DNA from: Alopecurus myosuroides
Lineage: Eukaryota > Streptophyta > Magnoliopsida > Poales > Poaceae
DNA length: 64,000 bases
Direction of reading: 5' to 3'
Assembly: GCA_028641055.1 (NCBI GenBank)
Contig: CM054057.1
Coordinates: 583,387,158 to 583,451,157, forward strand
In this document: positions 22,229 to 31,166 of the stretch, in pieces
Layout: each line of letters starts with the position of its first letter
Position numbering within the stretch: the first letter of the stretch is position 1
The notes under the pieces: model-generated
What the model saw: the letters and a program-made list of their open reading frames with translations, nothing else
Told to the model about the DNA's origin: nothing
The model's database searches: none
Position numbers and translations under genes: made by a program

Positions 22229-23279
22229 ATGGCTTGCAAAGTATGTCGGTCCCGATGTGCCGAAGGACGATTCACCGGGTCTTCTTTCATGCTCCAGCTC
22301 CATGACGGTGACCTTGATTCTTTGGTAATTAACAAACGATTCTTTTTATGTTAACTTGCAACTTGTGTTCTTTCGTTTTACTATCCATCTTAGATTGGTA
22401 TGTTTCTTAACAAAAGATTCTTTTATATTTCTTTTATAGATTGTACCATGCAATATTCGGGAAGAGTTCAACGAGTTAGTAGGCAATACCGTGGATTTCG
22501 ATGTTCACGGGACCATTTACATTCTTCGAGTGAAGAAAGAAAGAAAGAATACCTACTTCTACGGGGAACAATTGCAGGCTATCATCGCCACCTATAATTT
22601 AAGCGGATGTGATTACATTCACTTCTCTATGGCAGGACCGCAACCTCGTATCAAAATTGTGTATATGGGCGGGATTGCGAGCGTGGATGGCGGTAGTGAG
22701 GATGATACGGACACTGAGGATGATATGGACACTGAGGATGATATGGACGAGGAGGACCCATGGAAACATGTGGTGGTTGCTCAAAGAGCCAATCTTAGCG
22801 AGCTTGAGAAGGACCGTGTCATTCAGAAACTCGCCCAGATAGATAGCTACATCGGGTTCCCTTTCGTGCATCGCATCACCAACACTAATGTCTCCAATGG
22901 ACATGTCATGGTATGTTTCTTAACACTTTCTTATTCCTATAGTTGCTTATGTTATAATGTGGCCGGTATGTGACATTGTGCTTTTATGCTTTCTTTGAAT
23001 TGTGTGTTCTAGAAAATACCTATGGCGGTAGCGGACAGTGCTGGCATGGAGCAAGGTACCATTAGAGTACGCCGTGGAGAATCATGACATGTCATCGCAG
23101 TTCCGATCACCAGGGATAATGCTGATGGTCGCGTCATCCTCAACTCTCAAGCATGGAGGCAGTTCCATTCCGCAAGAGTTGGTATGGAGGCTGGCCGAGC
23201 TATTCTGATCACCATGAGGAATAGTGACATCCCCAACTTGGACAAGATCATGGTCATCAACTACATCAGCCCGCGCTAG
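22229..23279 (+). pseudogene. Two-domain B3-like gene carried by CACTA2, with one in-frame stop
   Basis: Three exons fit GT-AG splicing with phase-0 joins: 22229-22324, 22440-22910 and 23013-23279. Exon 1 starts MACKVCRSRC. Exon 2 has a B3-like fold signature (VPCNIREEF, GEQLQAIIATYNLSG, DYIHFSM), then an acidic Asp/Glu repeat and the start of a second domain. Exon 3 continues that domain (RVILNSQAWRQF, GRAILITMRN) to a stop at 23277-23279. A TGA at 23085-23087 interrupts exon 3. B3 domains bind DNA in plant transcription factors; this copy is probably a captured host gene or a transposon-family accessory gene. A GC-rich leader is likely at 21310-21600. The B3 assignment is by motif only. Confidence 0.6.
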
Positions 23280-23791
23280 ATAGATGACGAGTTTGTTCAA
23301 GTTAGAACAAATAATCATTTCCATCTGACTAACTACTGGATTTATTAGTATTATGGTTGTTTTCGAGACTATGTAATTTTGTTGAACTATGTGGTGATGA
23401 TCGAGACTATGTGTTGATGATCGAGAATATTTCTGTTATGAAACTTAATTGTGTCATTTTGCTGTTATTCTGTCATTTTGATACTTATTTCTGTCAATTT
23501 CCTGTATTTCTGTTATTTTGGCTTCTTTTATATTTTGACACAGCAAAACCATACCCCAGGCGAACAGAGTATAGTACCCCAGACGCACAGTGCTTGTTCG
23601 CCACAGGTAAAAGGCTTACCCCATGCGCACAAGGCCTATTCGCCTGGGGTATGCCAAGTTACCACAGGCGCATTTCCTAATTCGCCTGGGGTAAGCCATT
23701 ACCGCTGGCGATATGGTCCCAGGCGAACCGAAATGCGCCTGTGGTAGGCATTTTTGGTTCGCCTGGGGTAAGCTTTCCTCTAGTAGTGTTG

Positions 23792-24560
23792 ACCGGTCAA
23801 AAGCTGGCAAGCATTGAGTGATTGACAACTATGACCAGCCTGACTTCATTATTATCCCAACCAGCGGCACACCAACCCACTTTTCTGTTTCTCTCTCCTC
23901 CGTCTCGTCCATTGAGATGTGCGCTGTGTGCGGCCGCGCATCCGGAAGGAGGGCCACGGCCGGCACATATTTCCACTTTATCCCCGACCCCCCGCTTGAA
24001 AACAGAGCATACGTCATGCGGTGCATTTGGTATGCATATATGAGCTTAGGCTGGCGATACCGATTGTTGTTTTCTACATCCCCCCTTTAAGGTTTGATAC
24101 ATCATTCAGTTCATCGACCAAATACAAATCATCCGGATTCGCCATCATACGTCCCGCCGTGCATTTGGTATGCATATATGATGAAGATTGTCCATGGTTG
24201 CGGCGAAATCCGAACAAAGTGACACAGAAGAAAAAGAAGACGCAAACCGAAAAACTCTAGAAACCGATTTGTGGTTTTCTACGTAAACACTCTACGGCCA
24301 GTGAGACAAGGAGTCTGTTAATTATGTTCAATATAAGATGTTTATATTCAAATTATATGCAAATAGTAAAATAGTTAATAGTTTGAATAGTTAGAATAAT
24401 TATTTAGTTAAACAGAAAATGGATTTGAATTAGTTATGCAAATTCAAGCACTTTTCATGTTGAATTTTTGTCAAATTCGAAAGTCTATAGAAGTTATTCA
24501 TGTGCATATTCAAACAATTTTCAAATTTTGCCGCTAAAACATTTGGGCGCGCAGGGTAGT
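23792..24560. other. CACTA1 spacer
   Basis: No convincing gene. A short phrase (GTCATGCGGTGCATTTGGTATGC-like) is repeated near 24015 and 24150, suggesting a small local duplication. Confidence 0.5.
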
Positions 24561-25062
24561 ACCAAATTTCGAAATACGTCTGGTCCCAGCCCGTGCCATC
24601 AACCGGGACCAAAGGGGGTACCTCTAGTCCCGGTTGGTTGCACGGGCCGGGACTAGAGGCCCATTAGTATAAATATCCAGGCCCTCTCTCCAGGCCGAGC
24701 AACCACCCGGGACAGACCGGACTAGCCTAGGTGAAGCCCTGCCGGCGGCGTGGATATATAGAAAGATCCGGCCGGCGCCGATTCCGGCCGTTTATTGCAT
24801 TAGCTTGGCCATAGATTGGCCGGTGACGAGTTTTGGACGGAAGCGATTTCATTGATAAAAGGCCCGAGTGGCCGGTGCTTACATGGGGGCGGCGGCGCGA
24901 CCACAGGCGGCCGGCCGTTTCATGATGACGGCCCTATTGGCCGTCCTTACATGCATGGGGGCGGCGGCGCGGCCACAGGCGGCCAGACGTTTCTTGGGGG
25001 GGCAAACCTAGCTAACTACTTGGCCGGGGGTGCGCCAGCGTCGGCCTAGTCCTCCTCGTCGG

Positions 25063-26041
25063 AGGAGATGCAGTGGTAGGGAGCCTGCTGCCACAGGTGG
25101 GCATGCAGCTAGGCAGCGCCCTCCGGCGGCGGTTGCTGAGGCATCGGGGGCGCGCCCTCCGGCGGCGGCGGCGGCTCCTATGGCACGCCCTCTAGTGGCG
25201 GAGGCGGAAGCTCCTCCGGCGACCACTCGCCGCCGGTCCAGGCCCAGCTCGTGCCGTATTCGAGGCCAGGGGGCAGCGGCTGTGGAGAGGCCTGGTCCTC
25301 CGACGCCTCCATTTGGGCGTTCATCGCCTGCCACCACGGCGCCGGCGGCTCCCAGCTCAGGCGAGGACCTTCTCCCAGCGCCTGATCTCGTCCTCGGCGA
25401 GGGAGCGGCGGGAGGCCTCGTAGGCGGCCTACATCTCGGAGTCCTCCTCGTCGTCGACGATGTCCTCCTCGAACCACAGCTCCGGCTCGTTGCCGGGCGG
25501 CGGCGCTGGGTAGGTGTCGGCGTTGGCCTCCGGATTCGGGGGCGTGGCGAAGTAGGAGCGGCGGCGCTGGTCGTGTTTCTGCTGGAACCACACGTCCCAG
25601 TTCGGGGAGTCCAGCGCGTAGGCGGGGTCCCTGAGGAGGTGGGCCGGCAGGAGCGCGTGCCGGCAAGCTACCTCCTTGGGCCGAGCTTCATTGGTCGGGA
25701 CCGCTGGCACCGGGATCCGCTGCGGGTTTAGGTGCCAACCGTCTGGGAGGTGGACGTCCGGCCAGAAGACCGGCGTGGCGTGCTGCCAGTGCCACGTGGC
25801 CTCCTCCTTCCGGACGTACCGGCGGAGCCGCTTGCCTGGCGCGGCGCGAGGCGGCGCGCGCGGCCGGAGGTGGTGCTGGGAAGCGCGGGATGGCCCCGAT
25901 CCGCATGCCGGCGGGACCGAAGCCGAATGCCTCCCGCGGTGGAGGGTGAACGCCGCCGCTGCGGCCTCTCTGTCCGGCGCCCCTGGAGGACCCGGCCTCG
26001 TGCTCGTTCTTGGGCTTCTTGACCCATCGGCGGGGCGACAT
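25063..26041 (-). pseudogene. TE-borne hypothetical gene relic (minus strand)
   Basis: Translation must switch frames to follow one protein. It begins MSPRRWVKKPKNEHEAG at 26041, continues in another frame with a WHWQHATPVFWPDVHLPDGW segment near 25760, then ARPKEVACRHALLP and DSPNWDVWFQQKHDQRRRSY (25710-25550), and an acidic FEEDIVDDEEDSEM segment near 25450. A later segment in a third frame ends near 25180 (WQAMNAQMEA, WAWTGGEWSPEELP). I recall a hypothetical family with this layout recurring in Triticeae transposons; its function is unknown. At least two frameshifts disable this copy. Plus-strand frames over it are shadows. Confidence 0.5.
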
Positions 26042-26189
26042 GGCTAGGGTTAGGGTTTGTGCTGAGGGGGTGGGGCGTGCCGGTATACGGGCGGCGGGGT
26101 CCCTTTAAAAAGGACCGGGGCGGGGATGGCATGCCAACCGGTGGCGAGAACGTGGCGGCGGTTGCAGGTGGCGTTGAATGCACGGTAAA

Positions 26190-26560
26190 GCCGAGGTGGC
26201 CACTGACTCGCTGGCCGGTGGGCCCTTTTGACCGTTCGTGGCCACGGTTTGGGAAGTGGGGGACGTGGGGGAAGACGAGGCGGCCACTGGGTCGCTGGAC
26301 AGTGGCCCCTTTTGAGCGTGTGACCGCGGTTCGGGGTATTAATTAAAGACGTGGGGACGTGGGGGAAGGCGACGCGGCCACTGGGTCGCTGGCCAGTGGC
26401 CCCTTTTGACCGCGCGTGGCCGCGGTTCGGGGTATTAATTAAAGACGTAGGGACGTGGGGGAAGGCGCGGAGGCCACTGGGTCGCTGTTCGGTGGACCTT
26501 TTGACCAAGCGTGGCCACGGTTAGGGGCATTAATTAAAGACGTGGGGACTTGGCAGGCGG
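26190..26560. repeat. About 95-bp tandem repeat, about four copies
   Basis: Units share CCACTGGGTCGCTG, a CCTTTTGACC-like stretch and TTAATTAAAGACGT. The last motif recurs near 26340, 26435 and 26530. Confidence 0.85.
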
Positions 26561-26659
26561 TTGGGGAAGGGGAGACCGATTGGGGATTACGAGGCAGCCG
26601 GCCGCTGTGCCACTGCCTGTCCCTGTCCCTTGTCTCTGTCATCAATTCACTTAGTTAAT

Positions 26660-27470
26660 TAATGAACTTGACTAGGTTAGCTAATTTAGATGTTCATCAC
26701 TTCACTTAGTTAATTAAGTGATACAAATTTTCTATTTTTTACGTAGGTATAAATTTGCACGTTTTAGAACAAGTTAGATACTAGTAATATTGCACAGGCG
26801 ATGCGCGTCTTAACTAACAGAACGTCTATATCTAGGTGATTTTGGTACTTAACATTGAAGCGACATACACCATTCGCTCGACGTCGTGGACGGATGTGAT
26901 TCTTTCGATTTTTTCTCTCGATATTTTTACGTTAACCATAGATATAGACATGTTTTGTGTGAAAATATATCATCACAACATCTCCATCTAGTTATCGTTA
27001 TTTCTATTATATGAGTTGGCCACTTTTTATATATATTTTTTATGTTTTCTATAAAATTGGCCCCCTCTTATGTTTTGTTCACCCTCTGCCAATAGCTACA
27101 GGAATGGCGCTTGAACAAACACAACAACTGGAACAAAGACATGAACCACCTTGTGTGGATACTACGTCTGTCGTCAGATGGAATGACTACCCATTCGTCA
27201 GACGGGAACCACCTTCATGTACGTCAGTCGTCAAATTTTCTTATTACCATCTATTTAAGTTGCTTAGTTTCATTAATATATATTGACCACTCTTCTTTAT
27301 ATTAGATCGAACGGCTCCTGGACGGTCTTTTACCAAGGGACCGCATACGAGCAATTCAGGAGAAAATTGCGGGCTAAATTTTATTTTGTAATTCCATCGG
27401 TCATGTAATATGCTTGATATACTTAGCTTTTGTAATATAAGTGTTCCTTATTTTTCTATATGTATGTATT
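26660..27470. other. CACTA1 right-hand spacer with weak exon-like segments
   Basis: A splice-acceptor-like AG near 27103 precedes an open stretch (27106-27300), and a short stretch ends in a stop near 27375. This could be the last exons of a second CACTA gene, but no motif is recognised. Confidence 0.3.
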
Positions 27471-27970
27471 ACTTATTCACTCGTGGGATCCCGGAGGTCC
27501 GGGGAGGGGCCACCGGGGCTCCTCTCTTGTGGTGGGATCCGGGAGGTCCGGGAAACGGCCACCGGGCTCCTCTCTTCTCCTGGGATCTGGGGTATTCGTA
27601 AAATGGAATTGGACGCAAAACAGAAAATAAATTGGAAAACAATAAAGCGAAAAAAAACTCTGTCGCGGCAGAGGAGGCATTCATCCAGGTTCGTGTTAAG
27701 AACCGGGACTAATTCACCTGGCCAGGGTCGCCACGTGGTCAGCCCCATTTGTCCCGGGTCCTGGCACAACCGGGACCAATGGGGGAGGGGCATTTGTCCC
27801 GGCTGGCCCATCCCGATTGCACAACCGGGACACATGGCACTTACCAACCGGGACTAGTGCCCCTGTTTCCACTAGTGGTCCCAGTTGCCCAACCGGGATG
27901 GGGAAGCTTGGACAAATGCCCCTCCCCATTCGTCCCGGTTGAGTTACGAACCGTCATGAATGCGTAGTAG

Positions 27971-28138
27971 AGAATAATAAAAAACATTCATACGTTACAT
28001 ACATTAGTAGAGAACCCTCCATTCATCCCGGTTTATAAGGGCTATCTATCCCAGTTGCCCAACCGGGATGGGGCAGCTGGGACAAATGCCGCTCCCCATT
28101 CGTCCTAGTTGAGTTACGAACCGTCATGAATGGGTAGT
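27971..28138 (+). repeat. 170-bp tandem duplication, copy 2 (CACTA1 unoccupied site)
   Basis: It starts AGAATAATAAAAAACATTC as at 16651 and matches 16651-16730 joined to 27881-27970. It holds a second copy of the CACTA3 left end plus its host flank. At 28048-28050 the triplet ATC stands where CACTA1 has duplicated GTC, so this is an intact pre-insertion site. Confidence 0.9.
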
Positions 28139-28659
28139 CCACGTGGCCGACTCCCATTTAAAAAAAAAAAAATTTCATTTTTTTTTCAATTTTTGTATTT
28201 GAATTTTTTAACCGGTTAATCGCACTAAAGGTCACCCATCCTGAGACTACTCTACTCCTAGCACGCTTAACTTCTTAGTTCCTTAACTATGAGCTACCTA
28301 GAAAGAACATATGCTTACCTGACAATAGTATTCTATCAATCGTATTAACCCATGGAATATGATGTCACACACATTTATTTTATGTATCGAAACAATTATT
28401 TAAATAGAAAGAAATTAATCATAAATAATAATCTTGAATTAAAATATTCTTGAATGCAAATAATAATTAACTTATTTGCCTCTTTGAATTTAATATTGAA
28501 TAATTCATATCTGCAAATCCGTAAATCGAACTTTGATAAATAATATGTCTAAATCGATTAAAAAACTGAGAGAAATCCAAATATGACATCCATATCATCT
28601 ATAACCCAACCCTTGACAAGTTTTCCTCCGGCTTGTCCAATCGGGGACTATCACGCTAT

Positions 28660-28840
28660 AAGTGCATGTAAACTCTCTAGAAAGAAGTGAATGCCGGTGA
28701 AGCAGGTCACAACCCGGAGTGCAATGTTTGCAATCCAAAACCTATAAAACTCTTTTATGCACATGGTATGGAACCCACTACCTTGTGGTGGGAACTCGAC
28801 GCTCCGTAGCCCCACTCGGGCCGGTGAAACCCTAGAGAGA
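28660..28840 (-). repeat. Inverted partial copy of the 348-bp MULE-type repeat
   Basis: The complement reads as the MULE repeat: GAAACCCTA...CTACGGAGCG, then ATACCATG, then the GATTGC and CACCGGCATTCACTTCT stretch. It lies inside CACTA3. Confidence 0.65.
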
Positions 28841-28856
28841 AATGTTTTTTTTCTGC

Positions 28857-29695
28857 AAAGCACCAACCACAAATATGTTGAAAAATTTGAGAAATACATT
28901 TTTTGAAAACACTAGACCATGTTATATGCACAAATAACCAAATTTTTTCCTCTAAAAAGGTTTCCATCCACCTCTTTTGAAAAGCACAAGTTTCTGCCGA
29001 TTCAGCTGAAAATGGGTCAAATTTGAACCTAGTTTGCTCATGATTTTTGTAAAAAAATTTTTAGGTACACAACTACCTATTTCATTAGAGATACACACAG
29101 AGGTTCTCAATATTCAACCCCTAGCTACGAACACTCATGCCCGCCGTCTAGACTTTTTCTTGAAATTGGCATAGAAAATTCTAAAAAAAATAAAAAAAAA
29201 ATCAAAATAATGTAAGACCTTCACGTGGTGTCATTATATATGTACTAGTATCCATAGAAAATAATAAACTTGGAATACAACAGTTATATTAAAAAGGTGT
29301 TCATAGAAATGATTTATCTTCTACGAAGATTCAAGACTTTAGGTCCAAATGACGGGTGTTATGGTCACATCCATGGCATAGTTTGTTAAAATGTACACAT
29401 ATTATACACAAACATGCATCTTGAAAGCATGGATAATGTTGACGAAGCAAGTTTTCCTTTTCATTGGACAAAACAACCATTTTCCATTTTTCGAGTGTGA
29501 AAAATGGTTTTTTTTATCAAAGCACCAACCGCAAATTTGTTGGAAAATTTGAGAATTACATTTTTTGAAAGCACTATACCATGTTATATGCACAAATAAC
29601 CAAATTGTTTCCTCTAAAAAGATATCCATCCACCTCTTTTGAAAAACACAAGTTTTCTGCCGATTCAGCTAGAAATGGGTCAAATTTGAACTACA
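28857..29695. repeat. Direct repeat pair, about 180 bp (28857-29036 and 29519-29695)
   Basis: Both copies contain AAAGCACCAACC, ACATTTTTTGAAA, CATGTTATATGCACAAATAA and CCATCCACCTCTTTTGAAAA in the same order. They lie in the CACTA3 body, and no gene is seen between them. Confidence 0.85.
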
Positions 29696-29696
29696 A

Positions 29697-30110
29697 GTGT
29701 GTCGGGTTTTGGATGGCAAAGATTGAACTTCAGGGTGTGACCTATGTCACCGGCATCCACTTCTCTCTACGGAGTTTCATGACTTATAGAATGAAAATCC
29801 CGGATTGGACAAGCCGGAGAGAAACTTGTGAAGACTTAGGTTATACCTTTGTCTTGTGACTTCCTAGGGCCTAGCCTAACACTACGAAGGAACTAGGTAC
29901 ACTTTTCTACCCCGTTGTGACACCGGTACCGGCTGTATTTGTATAAGTTTGGGTTTACTCCCACGGGGTTAGGGTTTCACCGGACTGGGGCTCCGGAGCG
30001 TCGGATTCCCACCACAAGCTAATGGGTGCCATAACGTGTGTGTAAAAGTGTGTTATGGATTTTGGATGACAAAGATTACACTCCGGTGTGTGACCTTCCT
30101 TCTCGGTTCC
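29697..30110 (+). repeat. Diverged full copy of the 348-bp MULE-type repeat
   Basis: In order it carries TTTTGGATGGCAAAGATTG, CACCGGCATCCACTTCTCTC, GTATAAGT, GGGTTAGGGTTTCACCGG, CTCCGGAGCGTC and ATAACGTGTGTG, then GGATGACAAAGATTAC again at the next unit start. This parallels the array at 10100-12270. Confidence 0.75.
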
Positions 30111-30119
30111 AGACAATCT

Positions 30120-30890
30120 GGAATCGGGGCTAAAGGGTGCCTATTTATTCATCACACATTATTTGGCATAACTTATAATTATCTTAATGACATCTATAAC
30201 TAAATCCAATAGGATCAGTACCCATTTATTAATCACACATGCATGAGGATTATGTTTTCTGTTGGAAATTTCTTCCTAAGCATTTTAATATTTTGCTTGC
30301 AATTGTCTGAGCATTTATGAATATTAGGTGAATATTTTCATATAGCAATTGAATCTGCTTTAGGTGAATATTTTCTTCCTAAGCATTTTAATATTTTGCT
30401 TGCAATTGTCTGAGAATTTATGAATGCAATTTAGTAATGAAACCAAATTTAATTATTGGTTAGAAATGCTTGAAAATAGATAGTAAATGTTCATCCGAAC
30501 ATTTCGAGCCATTAAACATGATTTCTGGAATTAATTATTAATTTCCAAAAAGGGATTTCCATTCTGCCATTTTTAGTGTTGCATTTAAACAGAGTAGAAA
30601 AATAACTCAATTCTGTTCAAATAAAATATGGATGTGTAGAATATGTTATGACAAATATTTCAATACCGTATTTGCTCAATTTGGATTAACAGAGCAAAAT
30701 TTAGGATTTTTCTAAGTTTCATTTTTATTAAGCAATTTCTGTAATTATTAAATAAGTGCCATATAAAATATTTGGCATGTTTAAAAATGACAGAAACATG
30801 TAGAGCACACTTTGTTGAACATTCTGAGATTTGAATCACCCAATTTGGAGCATTTTTCAATTAGTTGTCGATTTTACAAATAATCTCTTT
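30120..30890. other. AT-rich CACTA3 interior with a short duplication
   Basis: A stretch with TTCTTCCTAAGCATTTTAAT and GCTTGCAATTGTCTGAG occurs near 30270 and again near 30372. No gene seen. Confidence 0.6.
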
Positions 30891-31166
30891 TCTCTGAAAG
30901 GGGGATTCATCCCGGTTCGTGGCTTGAACGGGGACCAATGCCCTGTTGGACGCCACGTGGCCTACGCATGAGCATTGGTCCCGGGTCAAGCCATGAACCG
31001 GGACGAATGCCCCCTTACCAACCGGGACGGATGCCCCCACGGCGCCTCTACGTGCCCCCGGCCGTCCGAACCGGGACGAATGCATAGCATTCGTCTGGGT
31101 TCGTGACACAACCAGGATGTATGCCATTTTGGCTCTGGACGAAAGATGATGTTTCTTCTAGTGATA

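Larger units (their letters stand above)
20661..23788 (+). mobile_element. CACTA2: nested CACTA carrying a B3-like gene, 3.1 kb
   Basis: The left end is CACTACTAGAGATTTGC and the reverse complement of the right end is CACTACTAGAGGAAAGC. TTG flanks both ends (20658-20660 and 23789-23791). Sub-terminal zones (20695-20945, 23550-23770) have many direct and inverted copies of ACCCCAGGCGAA-type motifs. It contains no transposase, so it depends on another element; it carries a spliced gene at 22229-23279. It sits just downstream of the CACTA1 transposase stop. Confidence 0.9.
16731..27877 (+). mobile_element. CACTA1: TNP2-type CACTA transposon, 11.1 kb
   Basis: The left end is CACTAGTGGAAACAACCCC and the right end reads GTTTCCACTAGTG, giving perfect 13-bp core inverted repeats. 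GTC flanks both ends (16728-16730 and 27878-27880). Sub-terminal regions (16760-16970, 24570-24660, 27690-27870) carry many direct and inverted copies of GGTCCCGGTT-type motifs, the usual transposase-binding landscape. It holds a decayed TNP2-type transposase gene, nested CACTA2, a minus-strand hypothetical gene relic and a 95-bp tandem array. Confidence 0.9.
16682..31163. mobile_element. CACTA3: outer non-autonomous CACTA transposon
   Basis: The left end is CATTAGTAGAGAA (CACTA with one C-to-T change) and the reverse complement of the right end is CACTAGAAGAAAC. ATA flanks both sides (16679-16681 and 31164-31166), the 3-bp target duplication expected for CACTA elements. The flanks join into the 3' region of the cysteine-rich gene, matching the unoccupied site at about 6040-6058 of copy 1. 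Excluding nested CACTA1 it is about 3.3 kb. Its sub-terminal parts carry AACCGGGACGAATGCC-type repeats, and no transposase frame is left. Confidence 0.8.
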
